Origin: an uncultured Ruminococcus sp.
GTDB taxonomy: Bacteria; Bacillota; Clostridia; Oscillospirales; Ruminococcaceae
Reading direction: 5' to 3'
Assembly (NCBI GenBank): GCA_945868475.1
Contig: CAMBLM010000001.1
Location: 186,001-250,000, forward strand
DNA length: 64,000 bases
Numbering within the stretch: the stretch's first letter is position 1; the number at the start of each line of letters is the position of its first letter. Shown here in pieces: positions 1 to 9,001 of this stretch. Made by a program: the position numbers and the translations under genes. The notes beneath the pieces were generated by a model. That model saw only the letters and a list, made by a program, of their open reading frames with translations, was not told the DNA's origin and did not search any database.

Positions 1-471
1 GATGTGAGTTCCCGTGTAAATTCCGCGGCGTTCGAGTATCTGACCGCAAATTGCACCTGCAAAGCAGAGCGGAGCGGTAAGTCTGCCCGAGAAGTGTCCG
101 CCGCCGCGAACATCGTTGAAACCCTTATAGCGGAGCGCACCCGTGTAGTCAGCATGTCCCGGACGTGCAAGCTTTGAGATATTGCCGTAGTCTTGCGAGT
201 GCTGGTCGGTGTTGTTTATGAAAGCCGCAAGTGGAGTACCGGTTGTGTAGCCGTTGTGAACGCCCGACATAATGTTCGGGAGGTCCTTTTCGCTTCTCTG
301 CGTGGAAGTTGCGTCCTTTTTAGGCGCGCGTCTTGCCATAAAATTGCGGAGTTCTTCGAGGTCGATGTGCTCTCCCGGAGGAAGATTATCGATCACAACG
401 CCGATCGCAGGGCCGTGCGATTCGCCGAATATTGAAACTGTTATATTGTGATTCCAAAAAGATGACATCAT
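1..471 (-). CDS. aroC: Chorismate synthase, 3' end missing
   Basis: This gene makes chorismate from 5-enolpyruvylshikimate-3-phosphate, the last step of the shikimate pathway, and needs reduced flavin. The reading frame stays open to the left edge, so about 157 N-terminal residues are visible. They begin MMSSFWNHN and carry the family signatures FGESHG, MSGVHNGYTTGTP, RPGHADYTGALRYKG and RGGGHFSGR, the last two being conserved in FMN and substrate binding. A good ribosome binding site (AAGAAAGGAC) lies just before two consecutive ATG codons at 471 and 468. It is the last gene of an aroF-aroB-aroA-aroC run and starts 19 bases after aroA ends. The identity is secure; the C-terminus lies outside the window. 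Confidence 0.95.
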   Translation of the reverse strand, partial: MMSSFWNHNITVSIFGESHGPAIGVVIDNLPPGEHIDLEELRNFMARRAPKKDATSTQRSEKDLPNIMSGVHNGYTTGTPLAAFINNTDQHSQDYGNISKLARPGHADYTGALRYKGFNDVRGGGHFSGRLTAPLCFAGAICGQILERRGIYTGTHI

Positions 472-490
472 TTTCAGTCCTTTCTTACCA

Positions 491-1762
491 TTAAAGGTCA
501 GTGCTAATTTTTCCGCCAAGCTTTTTAAAATCCTGCCAGAAATCGGGGTAGCTCTTTGAAACAGCCTGCGCATCGGTTATCGTTATCTCTCCGTCTGCCC
601 TTGTCGAAGCAACAGCCGAAGCCATAACGATACGATGATCGTTGCAGCCGTTGATTTTTCCGCCCGTGAAAGAACGAACGGGGTGTATTTCAAGGAAATC
701 ATCGCCGTAAACGACATTTCCTCCGATAGCATTTATTGCGTCAGCGATCGCTTTAAGACGGTCGCTTTCCTTGATTTTAAGGCGTTTTGCGTTCACTATC
801 CTGCTCACACCTTTGGTGAAACAGCCGAACACAGTCAGTATCGGAACAAGATCGGGGATATCGGAAACATCGACCGTGAAAGGCTCATATTCGCCGCAGC
901 CAACTTTGCCGTAGCCCGACTTTTCAAGAATTTCGCATATCTGCTTGTCGCCCTGAACGGAAGCTTCGTTGAGGTTTCCTATCTCGATCTCCGAACCGAG
1001 CGCGTTAGCAACATAATAGAACGCAGCCTGTGAATAATCACCCTCAACTGCACAGTCAGCAGCTTTGTAATGCTGATTTCCTTTTATATTGTAGACGGGA
1101 AAACCCTCGTCCGAAACGCTTTCATCGACCTCAACGCCGAAAACTTTCAGCGCAGCTATCGTCATATCAGCATAAGGCTTCGATTCAAGCTTTGAGGTGA
1201 GGATTATCCTGCTGTCCTCGGCGCAAAGCGGCAGAGCAAAAAGCAGCCCCGTGATGAACTGCGATGAAACATCGCCCTCAATGTGAAAATCACCGCCGCA
1301 AAGCTTTCCGCTCATCGTGAACGGCATAACTCCGTCCGTGTGAACGAAGCTTACGCCTTTTTGCGAAAGTTCACGCTTGTATGGAGTTATCGGTCGGGTC
1401 GGGAGCTTTCCGCTGCCCGAAAATTCAGCGTCACAGCCAAGCGCAGCCGCAACGGGAATGATAAAGCGGAGCGTTGAGCCGCTCTCACGGCAGTTAATAA
1501 ATGCCGTGCAGTTGATCTTCGCCGAAGAAGAGGTGACACCGATACCTTTTATGGTGTAAACATTTCCGTCATTGACGATCTTTGCACCGAGTGCTGTCAT
1601 AGCGTCAACGGTCGCGTCAATGTCCTCGGAGGGGTTCACTGCGCTGACCTCGGAAACGCCGTCAGCGAGCGAAGCTGCGATTATCATTCTGTGGGAAAAG
1701 CTTTTGGAGGACGGAGCGCTTATCCTGCCGATAAGTCCCGACGGTGTTATAGTAACGTTCAT
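491..1762 (-). CDS. aroA: EPSP synthase (3-phosphoshikimate 1-carboxyvinyltransferase)
   Basis: AroA joins phosphoenolpyruvate to shikimate-3-phosphate to give 5-enolpyruvylshikimate-3-phosphate in the cytoplasm. The 423-residue length is normal for the family. Visible family features are the N-terminal APSSKSFSHRMIIAASLA block, NCRESGSTLRFIIPVAA (phosphate binding), GDVSSQFITGLLFALPL, EGDYSQAAFYYVA, and the late LKIKESDRLKAIA and CNDHRIVMASAVA segments that hold catalytic Glu, Arg, His and Lys residues. The start at 1762 follows AGGAG at a good distance. It lies 11 bases after aroB and 19 before aroC, so it is almost certainly cotranscribed with them. Confidence 0.97.
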   Translation of the reverse strand: MNVTITPSGLIGRISAPSSKSFSHRMIIAASLADGVSEVSAVNPSEDIDATVDAMTALGAKIVNDGNVYTIKGIGVTSSSAKINCTAFINCRESGSTLRFIIPVAAALGCDAEFSGSGKLPTRPITPYKRELSQKGVSFVHTDGVMPFTMSGKLCGGDFHIEGDVSSQFITGLLFALPLCAEDSRIILTSKLESKPYADMTIAALKVFGVEVDESVSDEGFPVYNIKGNQHYKAADCAVEGDYSQAAFYYVANALGSEIEIGNLNEASVQGDKQICEILEKSGYGKVGCGEYEPFTVDVSDIPDLVPILTVFGCFTKGVSRIVNAKRLKIKESDRLKAIADAINAIGGNVVYGDDFLEIHPVRSFTGGKINGCNDHRIVMASAVASTRADGEITITDAQAVSKSYPDFWQDFKKLGGKISTDL

Positions 1763-1773
1763 ATTTTCTCCTG

Positions 1774-2862
1774 TTATTTTTCAAGGAATTCAAGAAATTT
1801 TTCAACGGGCATCCTCACAGCGGAAGATTTTCCGACTTCACTGCAAATAATGATGCTTATGCTGCCGCTCTCACGCTTTTTATCGTTAAGGCAAGCACCG
1901 CCGAGTTCATGTTCGGTAGGCTTTACTTCAACATTCAGCTTGTAGCGTTCAAGGCAGGCGATAAGACGGTCGGTAAGACCCTTTTCAGCCATATCCTGCT
2001 TTTCGGCAAGCTTTGTTATCATTCTCATGCCGACAGCAACAGCCTTGCCGTGAGTGATCCCCGTGTAGTTATAGTATTGCTCGATCGAGTGTGCAAGCGT
2101 GTGACCGAAGTTGAGGAGCATACGCTCGCCCTTATCGAATTCATCGGCTTCAACAACATCACGCTTTATTGAAACGCACTGCTCGATGACATTTTCGGAG
2201 ATATCTCTGATATTGTCAAGTGTTCTTGTTTCAAGCAGCTCGAAAAGCGGAGCAGACTTTATCATTCCGTATTTTACGACTTCGCCCATTCCGTCGATGA
2301 GAAATTCCTCGGAAAGCGTGTCGAGCGTAGCCGTGTCGCAGATAACGAGCTTAGGCTGCTTGAATGCGCCGACAAGATTTTTTCCCTCGGGCAGGTCGAT
2401 GGCAGTCTTTCCGCCGACAGATGAGTCCACCTGAGCAAGCAGTGTGGTCGGTATCTGTACAAAGTCAAGACCTCTCAGAAATGTAGCTGCTGCGTAACCT
2501 GTTATGTCGCCGACAACACCGCCGCCGAGTGCAACAAGTGCGTCCGTGCGTGAGATGTGCTTTTCACATAAAAAGCTGTAAATGTTGAGCAGCGTAGCCG
2601 TGCATTTGGAAGCTTCACCGTGCGGAAATACGAATTTATATACCTCAAAGCCGCTTTTTTCGAGACTTTTTACGACTTTTTCACCGAAAAGCGCATCGAC
2701 CGTATCATCGGTTATGATCGCAAATTTCTGTGCCTTTGTAACAGCTTTGATGTATTCGCCGCAGCCGTCAAGCATATCTTTTCCGACAATTACTTCGTAA
2801 TTTATAGAAGCTTTTACGGGTATTCTTGTGTATTCCATTGATAAACCGCCGTTTTCCGACAT
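1774..2862 (-). CDS. aroB: 3-dehydroquinate synthase
   Basis: AroB cyclises DAHP to 3-dehydroquinate, the second step of the shikimate pathway, with NAD and a divalent metal. The 362-residue protein has the nucleotide-binding segment VALGGGVVGDITGYAAATFLRG, the TTLLAQVDSSVGGKTAIDLPEGKNLVG block, and metal-ligand segments GEVVKYGMI, LNFGHTLAHSIE and ITHGKAVAVGM. The start is uncertain: the ATG at 2862 lies 16 bases after AAAGGAG, whereas the in-frame ATG at 2838 (MEYTRIPV) lies after only a weak GGCGG. The gene sits between aroF and aroA. Confidence 0.95.
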   Translation of the reverse strand: MSENGGLSMEYTRIPVKASINYEVIVGKDMLDGCGEYIKAVTKAQKFAIITDDTVDALFGEKVVKSLEKSGFEVYKFVFPHGEASKCTATLLNIYSFLCEKHISRTDALVALGGGVVGDITGYAAATFLRGLDFVQIPTTLLAQVDSSVGGKTAIDLPEGKNLVGAFKQPKLVICDTATLDTLSEEFLIDGMGEVVKYGMIKSAPLFELLETRTLDNIRDISENVIEQCVSIKRDVVEADEFDKGERMLLNFGHTLAHSIEQYYNYTGITHGKAVAVGMRMITKLAEKQDMAEKGLTDRLIACLERYKLNVEVKPTEHELGGACLNDKKRESGSISIIICSEVGKSSAVRMPVEKFLEFLEK

Positions 2863-2898
2863 TTTTTAGGAAAACGTACTCCTTTCCGATGAAATTTT

Positions 2899-3912
2899 TT
2901 AGCCGATAGTTCTTCCGAGATAGCCGCAAAGACCGCTGATCTTCTTCATTGTTTCCTTGAACATATCGGGTGTGAGCTGCTGACCGCCATCGGAAAGTGC
3001 AGCCTTTGGATTGCAGTGAACTTCGATCTCGAGAGCGTCTGTACCTGCAACAACAGCAGCAAGAGCCATAGGATCGATGAGTGATATCATACCCGTAGCG
3101 TGTGAAGGGTCAGCACAAACGGGGAGATGTGACTTCTGCTTGAGGAGCGGGATAGCGGAAACATCGAATGTGTTTCTTGTCATTGTTTCAAAAGTACGGA
3201 TTCCGCGTTCGCAAAGAATAACGTTCGGGTTGCCCTCGGACATTATGTATTCAGCGGACATAAGTGTTTCTTCAAGTGTGTTTGCAAGACCGCGCTTCAG
3301 AAGAATAGGCTTGTTTGTCTTGCCGAGAGCCTTTAAAAGCTCAAAGTTCTGCATATTTCTTGCGCCGACCTGAATAACATCGATCTCGTCAAAGAGAGGA
3401 AGATCGGACTGGCTCATGATCTCGGTAACGATAGGGAGTCCTGTTTCAGCCTTGGCCTTGAGGAGAAGCCTGATGCCCTCTTCACGAAGACCCTGGAAAG
3501 AGTAAGGGGACGTTCTTGGCTTGAAAGCACCGCCGCGAAGCATTGTTGCGCCTGCTTCCTTTACAGCATGAGCGGTAGTGAGTATCTGCTCCTCTGTTTC
3601 AACAGAGCAAGGACCTGCGATTATCTGGAGAGAACCGTCGCCGATCTTTCTGCCGCCTGCTTCGATAACAGTGTCATCTGGATGAAACTTGCGGTTAGCC
3701 TTTTTGTAAGGCTCCTGTACACGCTTGATCTCCTCAATGCAGTCCTGTGCATAAAGATTGCGCATATCGATAGCCGAAGTATCGCCGATAAGACCGATGA
3801 TGTGCTGATTTGCACCCTGAATGTGGTTGGTCTTCAAACCCTGTTCTTTGAGAAGCTCGTCCAGTTTTTCAACGGATTCGGGTGAAGCGCTGTTTTTAAG
3901 AATGATGATCAT
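2899..3912 (-). CDS. aroF: DAHP synthase, type I-beta with N-terminal regulatory domain
   Basis: This is 3-deoxy-7-phosphoheptulonate synthase, which condenses phosphoenolpyruvate with erythrose-4-phosphate and commits carbon to aromatic synthesis. Residues about 1-70 form the small ferredoxin-like domain found in Thermotoga-type DAHP synthases and used for feedback control. The TIM-barrel follows, with IIAGPCSVE, LRGGAFKPRTSPYSFQG, VGARNMQN, KPILLKRG, LCERGIRTFE and CADPSHATG. It is the first gene of the aro cluster. The start at 3912 follows a purine-rich AGGAG. The symbol aroF is used in the general sense; some annotations call this subtype aroA or aroG. Confidence 0.94.
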   Translation of the reverse strand: MIIILKNSASPESVEKLDELLKEQGLKTNHIQGANQHIIGLIGDTSAIDMRNLYAQDCIEEIKRVQEPYKKANRKFHPDDTVIEAGGRKIGDGSLQIIAGPCSVETEEQILTTAHAVKEAGATMLRGGAFKPRTSPYSFQGLREEGIRLLLKAKAETGLPIVTEIMSQSDLPLFDEIDVIQVGARNMQNFELLKALGKTNKPILLKRGLANTLEETLMSAEYIMSEGNPNVILCERGIRTFETMTRNTFDVSAIPLLKQKSHLPVCADPSHATGMISLIDPMALAAVVAGTDALEIEVHCNPKAALSDGGQQLTPDMFKETMKKISGLCGYLGRTIG

Positions 3913-3983
3913 TTTTCTTTTCTCCTTAATTCCTTAATATGTAAATTTAAATTATAAACATTTTTACGGCAAAGCAGTGACGC

Positions 3984-5000
3984 TTAATATACGAATGTGC
4001 AGTCGGGGAGCTGCTCTGCGAGATAATCCATGTCCTCCGCAGGAATGTCAAGACCCTGCATATAAAGCTTTTTCAGCATTATGAGCGAAGCCGCAGGACG
4101 GATATTCGTTATTGGGTTGTTGCTTATTTTGAGCCATTGGAGCGAAGTCAGCGACATAAGCGGCTCGATCGAACCGATGCTGTTGTTTTCGAGATAAAGC
4201 TCGTTAAGGTCGCCCATAGTCGTCAGCGGAGTGATATCGGAAATGTCATTGTTCTGCAAATGCAGACCGATCATCTTGTCCATTCCGCTCAAAGCGGCTA
4301 TACTATTAATATTGTTATCGTTAAGGCGAAGAAGTTCAAGCTGCTTTAAATTCGTCAGCGGCGAAATATCGCTTACATTGTTGTCGGAAATATCAAGTGC
4401 GCGGAGATGAACAAGCCCGTCAAGAGGAGAGATGTCACTGATGTTGTTTGAGCGAAGATAAAGACTCTCCAGTCCGACAAGTCCCGCAAGCGGTGAAAGG
4501 TCTTCGACTTTGTTCTTGAAAAGTGAAAGATTTTTCAGCTCGGTCAAGCCTTTGAGCGGCGAAAGATCTGTGATATTGTTCTGATATATTTGAAGCTCGG
4601 TCAGATTTACCATGTATTTGAGCTCAACAATGTCCTCGTCTGTCAGATCCATGTTGCTCAAAGTGAGCGAAGTAAGCTCCGTACTGTATTCCTTGTCCTT
4701 TATAATAATAGTAGCAGGAAGATCAGCCATGACCTTTTCTTTTTCGGCAACGGCTTCGCTCACCGCAGGATTATCCTTTCCGTTGAGGTAATCCTCCTTG
4801 TTTTTTATCTTTATATCCGGAACAGTTTCTGCTTTGAGCGAAGAAACATCATGTTCCAGCGATTCTATCTGCGACTGAAGCGCGGAAACGTCCGGCTGAG
4901 GTTCATCGTCTGCCTTGTCCAAAAAAGGGAGAGAGCAGGAGCAAAGCGATAAAGCCATTGCAAAGCAGGAAATGAGAGCAGCTGCTTTAGTATGCTTCAT
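3984..5000 (-). CDS. Leucine-rich repeat lipoprotein (internalin/SDS22-like)
   Basis: This is an exported, lipid-anchored protein of 338 residues. The N-terminus has a basic start, a hydrophobic stretch and the lipobox LSLC at about residues 18-21, so it should be attached to the outer face of the membrane. A short coiled-coil-like segment (QIESLEHDVSSLKAE) follows. From about residue 105 there are at least nine 22-residue leucine-rich repeats of the form DISPLxxLxxLxxLxLxxNxI, as in internalins and SDS22-type proteins. Such folds bind proteins or glycans; the ligand here cannot be inferred. The start follows AAAGGAC. It is transcribed toward the aro cluster, with only about 70 bases to aroF. 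Confidence 0.85.
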   Translation of the reverse strand: MKHTKAAALISCFAMALSLCSCSLPFLDKADDEPQPDVSALQSQIESLEHDVSSLKAETVPDIKIKNKEDYLNGKDNPAVSEAVAEKEKVMADLPATIIIKDKEYSTELTSLTLSNMDLTDEDIVELKYMVNLTELQIYQNNITDLSPLKGLTELKNLSLFKNKVEDLSPLAGLVGLESLYLRSNNISDISPLDGLVHLRALDISDNNVSDISPLTNLKQLELLRLNDNNINSIAALSGMDKMIGLHLQNNDISDITPLTTMGDLNELYLENNSIGSIEPLMSLTSLQWLKISNNPITNIRPAASLIMLKKLYMQGLDIPAEDMDYLAEQLPDCTFVY

Positions 5001-5139
5001 AAAAATCGTCCTTTCCGAAGTAAACGCATAAACAGCGGCATTTACTTACGAATTTATCAAAACATTCATATCAATTATATACCAAACCCGTCCCAAAGTC
5101 AAGTGCTGACGGGAAAAAATGGGGGAATACAGCGTTTAA

Positions 5140-5239
5140 TACTAAACACCAATAAAACTATAGACAAAAAATCTGCGCAAAATCCATATATCAGAGTTTT
5201 TGCTTGATTTTTTGTATAGTTTTTAATTGGTGTTTAGTA
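5140..5239. mobile_element. 100-bp miniature inverted-repeat element, copy 1 (MITE-A)
   Basis: This element starts TACTAAACACCAAT and ends ATTGGTGTTTAGTA, a perfect inversion at the tips, and is flanked by direct TAA copies at 5137-5139 and 5240-5242. Nearly the whole length can fold into one long imperfect hairpin. It has no coding capacity. The same 100-bp layout recurs at 18877, 28804, 31521 and 32505, with a 102-bp copy at 26968 and a truncated one at 9961. This copy lies in the gap upstream of the LRR lipoprotein. Confidence 0.93.
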
Positions 5240-5315
5240 TAAAGCAGCCATTTTTGAGGGAAATAACGGATTATCCGTAAAATTTTGATTTTTACAGAAA
5301 TCATAATAGTGCAAA

Positions 5316-5343
5316 GATCCCCGTACAGGTCTGCACGGGGATC
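5316..5343 (-). terminator. Hairpin after the lipoprotein gene, probable terminator
   Basis: GATCCCCGT and ACGGGGATC form a strong stem with an 11-base loop, followed on the minus strand by a short T-containing tail. It lies just downstream of the lipoprotein gene that ends at 5386. The rest of 5001-5385 holds the 100-bp element and no gene that I can support. Confidence 0.6.
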
Positions 5344-5385
5344 GGGCATTGGAATTTATGTTGAGAAAAGAATGAGTTCAGGTTT

Positions 5386-6279
5386 TCATTTGCTTGATAA
5401 AGAATTTTGTATTGCTTCAAGGTATTCCTCAAATAAACTTTGCAGGAACGCCGATATATCTTCAGTGCTGTAATTGATTGGGTCTGCCGGTGCTATAGGC
5501 TTTGTTGCGGCAGGCAGTGCCGAGCCATAGGTGAAAAGCTTTGACATATCCGTTCCCAAATATTCTGTGCAGACCTCTTTAAACTTATCGTCCGTGAACT
5601 CCGCCGATGACTGCAATTCCTCGGGAGAATAGTCATAGAAACCGTCAATACCGTCAGCCGAACCGATAATAATGTCGTGTGCATCGTATTCCGCTGTCGG
5701 CAAGCCCAGCGTGCAGTAAACATACATAAAGTTATCCGATATGTCAGTGACAGAACCGTAAGTCAGATCATAAGCACAAGCATAAATTTTTCCGTCAGCG
5801 TCCCAAAGCTGACCGTCTATGAACGTGCCTGCGCAAGTACCGTCCGGCTTGTACACATCGACCCAATCAAGATTCGTGAAATTTTCCCGAGGCTCCATAC
5901 GGGATAAACACATTTCGGGTACATTGTCGCCGTCTATATCAGCAAATGTTACGGTGGTACACTCGCTTTTCTTGGTGTGATCTCCGACATCTATATCAAC
6001 AGGTTCTCCAATATAATAAGGTGAAATATCTTCTTCCGTAAAATATTGTTCGTATGTATGCGGCGCTGCGGCATCATATTTTTTGAATATACCATATAGG
6101 ATGTCCGCGTAATTTTGTATCAATTCAGAATTATCGGCAGAACCTTTTTCAGTTTCCGTGACTTCTGTAATTGTTGTTATTCCCTCTGTCAAGCTCTCCT
6201 GCTCATTATTTGCTGCTTTTCCGCAGGCTGTCATTGCAAGGCAAACTGCGCATAAGAGAAATACCCCTTTGTTTTTCAT
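5386..6279 (-). CDS. Lipoprotein, function unknown
   Basis: This is a 297-residue secreted lipoprotein that I do not recognise. The start at 6279 (MKNKGVFLL) follows AGGTGAT and gives a clean signal peptide with lipobox LAMTAC. The upstream in-frame Met at 6300 overlaps the previous gene and lacks a binding site. A Thr/Glu-rich linker follows. The mature part holds an acidic, Asp-rich segment (TFADIDGDNVPEMCLSR) reminiscent of calcium-binding or FG-GAP-like loops. The first 45 residues closely resemble those of the upstream gene at 6297-7115, so the two leaders share ancestry even though the mature domains differ. It is the last gene of an apparent minus-strand operon. Confidence 0.75.
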   Translation of the reverse strand: MKNKGVFLLCAVCLAMTACGKAANNEQESLTEGITTITEVTETEKGSADNSELIQNYADILYGIFKKYDAAAPHTYEQYFTEEDISPYYIGEPVDIDVGDHTKKSECTTVTFADIDGDNVPEMCLSRMEPRENFTNLDWVDVYKPDGTCAGTFIDGQLWDADGKIYACAYDLTYGSVTDISDNFMYVYCTLGLPTAEYDAHDIIIGSADGIDGFYDYSPEELQSSAEFTDDKFKEVCTEYLGTDMSKLFTYGSALPAATKPIAPADPINYSTEDISAFLQSLFEEYLEAIQNSLSSK

Positions 6280-6296
6280 AATATCACCTGTCAAAA

Positions 6297-7115
6297 TCAA
6301 GTTTCATCATCAGAACCCCAAGAAGCCATTGGAGTGTCATTATAATATTTGTCCGAAAAGAGTCCAAGTTCACCTTCCAGAAAAATATCGAAATCACCGC
6401 AAAGCTTTCCGTCCGTGTTTAATGTAAAAGAAAAATAAAGGTCATCATCATCTTCCTCTGTCGTTTTTGCAAAGCAATCGTAAGTCACGCTACCATCGTC
6501 GCTTTCGGTGTAGCCTATAATATGAGCGTGTTCATTGCGCAAATGATACATTAAAACAGGTTCATTTCCGTTTACATAAATGCAGTTGTCCTTGCCTGTA
6601 AATAAAACATCTATCAAAGAATTTTCTTTGAATACTTCAAATAATTCATCTGAATAAAAGCTTTTGATGTAGGCTATAAGCTCATCGTATGTATAGTCGG
6701 TTATCAGAAGCTTATAAAAAGGCATTCCATTATATTCAAAATAGTTTTCTTCACTTTTGTCATTAAGGTCATAATATTGAATATCCTTGTCAAACCAAGC
6801 CGCTCCCTCAAAATAATTCCAGTACATTTCGGAATAGCTTTCCGCAAATTCCTGCCCTCTGACAAGAATTTCATCGTTTTCGTCAAAGGTCGTTTCGGGA
6901 GTTGGTCTTGTTGTGGTTATAACGGTAGTTTCAGTCGGTACTGTGGTCGTTGTTTCGGATTTTGAAGCAACGGAAACCTTTTCGGTTTCCGTTGCTTCTG
7001 TGATCGTTGTTGTTATTTCTTTTATCGCACTTTCCCGCACGTTGTCAGCTGTTCTTCCGCAAGCGGTCATCGTAAGACAGATTGCACATAAGAGATATAT
7101 CGCTTTATGTTTCAT
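6297..7115 (-). CDS. Lipoprotein, function unknown, leader paralog of its neighbour
   Basis: This 272-residue lipoprotein starts at 7115 (MKHKAIYLL), where GAGG lies five bases upstream. The lipobox is LTMTAC, followed by a Thr/Glu/Val-rich linker (SETTTTVPTETTVITTTRP). The acidic mature domain includes DENDEILVRGQEFAESYSE and is unrecognised. It ends with a run of acidic residues and no membrane anchor. It begins 17 bases after the C39-like peptidase frame ends, and is followed at once by the second lipoprotein. The layout suggests one transcript for the peptidase and both lipoproteins. Confidence 0.75.
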   Translation of the reverse strand: MKHKAIYLLCAICLTMTACGRTADNVRESAIKEITTTITEATETEKVSVASKSETTTTVPTETTVITTTRPTPETTFDENDEILVRGQEFAESYSEMYWNYFEGAAWFDKDIQYYDLNDKSEENYFEYNGMPFYKLLITDYTYDELIAYIKSFYSDELFEVFKENSLIDVLFTGKDNCIYVNGNEPVLMYHLRNEHAHIIGYTESDDGSVTYDCFAKTTEEDDDDLYFSFTLNTDGKLCGDFDIFLEGELGLFSDKYYNDTPMASWGSDDET

Positions 7116-7132
7116 ATAAAACCTCATTAAAA

Positions 7133-8352
7133 TTATTTTGATACAGTCATATAGCCATAGCCTATACTGCTACCCAAACATTTATTTTTATCGCCAAGGT
7201 TCATTGTTGCATTAACATTTTTATCAATAGTCACTTTACCATTGGAGGATTGTGAACAACTACCATACCAAGGGTCAATACCAACTAAGTCATTTATTGT
7301 TTTTATGTCCTTAATATTACAGTTATCAACTGTTCCCGTAACAACTACCCAGTGCTGATTATTAGTATTGGTTGTAACTTGAACTGCTATTGCATCACCC
7401 TTAGATAATGATTCCTTTATTTTACCAAGCTGCTCTTCTGGTTTAATACTGTTATTATTTTCAATAACAGTAATATTCAAATCTCCATCATAGATACTGG
7501 GTATACTTTTTTTCGGTTCAGATAAAAAACCATTACTCGTTTTAGCTCCCACATCCGTTGGTTTAACAATCGTACCTGAATTAATAGAAGCTAATATTGC
7601 TAACGACGTGGCTTTGCAGGCTGCTTTTCCGTCATCAAACCAACCTCCGTTTTGATTAAATGAAACAAATTTGCTTATATTTTCTTTTTTCAGCTTATGT
7701 GTGGGATCGTAGGCATTCATTATCTTCTTGCATCCTGTTCCGCCTGAGTTCTGTGCCTGTTCAAGCGACGAAACAGAAACATTAGCTATTTTTGAGGCTC
7801 TTTTCACAGGGTCATACTTGGTTTTATCCCCACCGAAAAACTTATTAAATACATATTTTGTTCCAAATTTGTTTTCCAAAGATTTAAGATAATCATTTAA
7901 TCCCTGAATATTTTTTCCGGTCAAGGCTTCAGACAATGTTTTTCAGACTTTGGCGTTGACACAGTTTGCTTACCCAAAGAACTTGATGCTTTATTTTGAC
8001 TGTTCTTTTTATTATTCTGCGAAGCCGCTTTGCTGTTTGCCGATGACTTTGAATTCTTAGCTGACTGCACGCTCTTTTTCACAGCCTCCGAAGAAAACTC
8101 GAACGAATCACGTTTTGCTTTGCTTGCAGCCGTGCCTGTCTTTGAAGTTGGTGTCTTTGACGGTGTCTGCTTTGCTGTCGGCGTTGAACGTGTGAATGTG
8201 TCACGCCTTGGTGCGGAAGAGATCGGTTTGCTTTGTGTCGGTGTGCTTGTCCTTGAAACTGAACTTGAACGTGAAGCTGATGAGGTTTTCAGTATGCTCG
8301 GTTTTGAATACGAACTGCTTCTTGCTGCGCTTGATGATGTTCTGATTGCCAT
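7133..8352 (-). pseudogene. Ser/Thr-rich C39-like cysteine peptidase, split by an apparent frameshift
   Basis: Two overlapping frames look like one gene. The upstream frame (8352-7921, starting MAIRTSSSAARSSSY) is a basic, Ser/Thr/Lys-rich low-complexity region with no signal peptide. The downstream frame (7936-7133) has no ATG or ribosome binding site and opens only at a TTG. It holds a papain-like C39_2-type core: the Cys in GKAACKATSLAIL, the His in NQHWVVVTG, and IDPWYGS as the likely third catalytic region. Adding one A to the run of five at about 7943-7948 fuses the frames exactly (SEK-TLSEALTG). It is therefore a frameshifted gene, a sequencing error in a homopolymer, or a programmed shift. 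Two lipoprotein genes follow in the same direction. Confidence 0.65.
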
Positions 8353-8427
8353 TTTGATTGCTTCCTTTCAATGTTAAATTAAGTGTCTGTGCGAATGGAT
8401 TTATATTCCATAAAACTGTACGCTTAT

Positions 8428-8455
8428 ATTGTAACATATTATCAAAGAAAAGCAA
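8428..8455 (-). promoter_or_regulatory. Probable promoter of the peptidase-lipoprotein operon
   Basis: On the minus strand TTGCTT is followed after 16 bases by TACAAT, about 75 bases before the start at 8352. Confidence 0.5.
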
Positions 8456-8871
8456 TATCGATTTATCACAATAAAATCTGTAAAATACCGTCTGATTTTG
8501 TCATAATATTGAAAATTATTCAAATTTTAAGTATAGATCTGATAGCATAGCAAACAATTAAGTGCCGAGAAAGGAAAGTATGATCCGCTAAAAAGCCGAC
8601 ATTTGCTGTCAAATATATTCTAACGCGAAACAAAAGCTTTTTCAATATGTTTTGCCAAAAAACTTGACCGCAGGTATATGCTGTGTTATAATAAATTGTC
8701 TGCATTTTGCACAAAATAAACGTTCCAAAGCATTGAAAACCGCATAAATGCGACGAATTATCGTAAAAATCAAAAAATGAAATGAAAATAGAGAACAGTA
8801 GAGAAAACGAGCAAAACAGAGAGATTTAGAGAGATTGAGGGATATATTTTAAAAATTCGGCAAAATGACAA
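8456..8871. other. Gene-free AT- and purine-rich intergenic stretch
   Basis: No convincing gene is visible here. A 64-codon minus-strand frame at 8520-8714 lacks a binding site and resembles no protein. The part at 8770-8850 is very purine-rich on the plus strand (repeated GAGA and GAAAA). The stretch separates divergent promoters for the peptidase operon and for rplM. Confidence 0.5.
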
Positions 8872-8900
8872 TTGACAACCGCCCGTGTGCCGTGTATAAT
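8872..8900 (+). promoter_or_regulatory. Promoter of rplM-rpsI
   Basis: A perfect TTGACA (8872-8877), 17-base spacer and TATAAT (8895-8900) lie about 100 bases before rplM. The resulting leader of about 95 bases could hold regulatory structure, but I recognise none. Confidence 0.9.
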
Positions 8901-9001
8901 AATAAACGTTGTGTCCGACGTGTATCAGAATGTAAGTGGAGTTGCCTGCATTGAATGATATCAGTTCGGCAATATCTACTAAAAATAAAAGGAGAATGAC
9001 T

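Noticed and set aside
7133-7936. The C39-like frame as an independent gene
   Set aside because: It has only a TTG start with no ribosome binding site and overlaps the upstream frame by 16 bases; a one-base change fuses both, so a split gene is more likely.
8520-8714. A 64-codon minus-strand frame in the gap before rplM
   Set aside because: It has no binding site, no recognisable features, and lies in AT-rich non-coding DNA.
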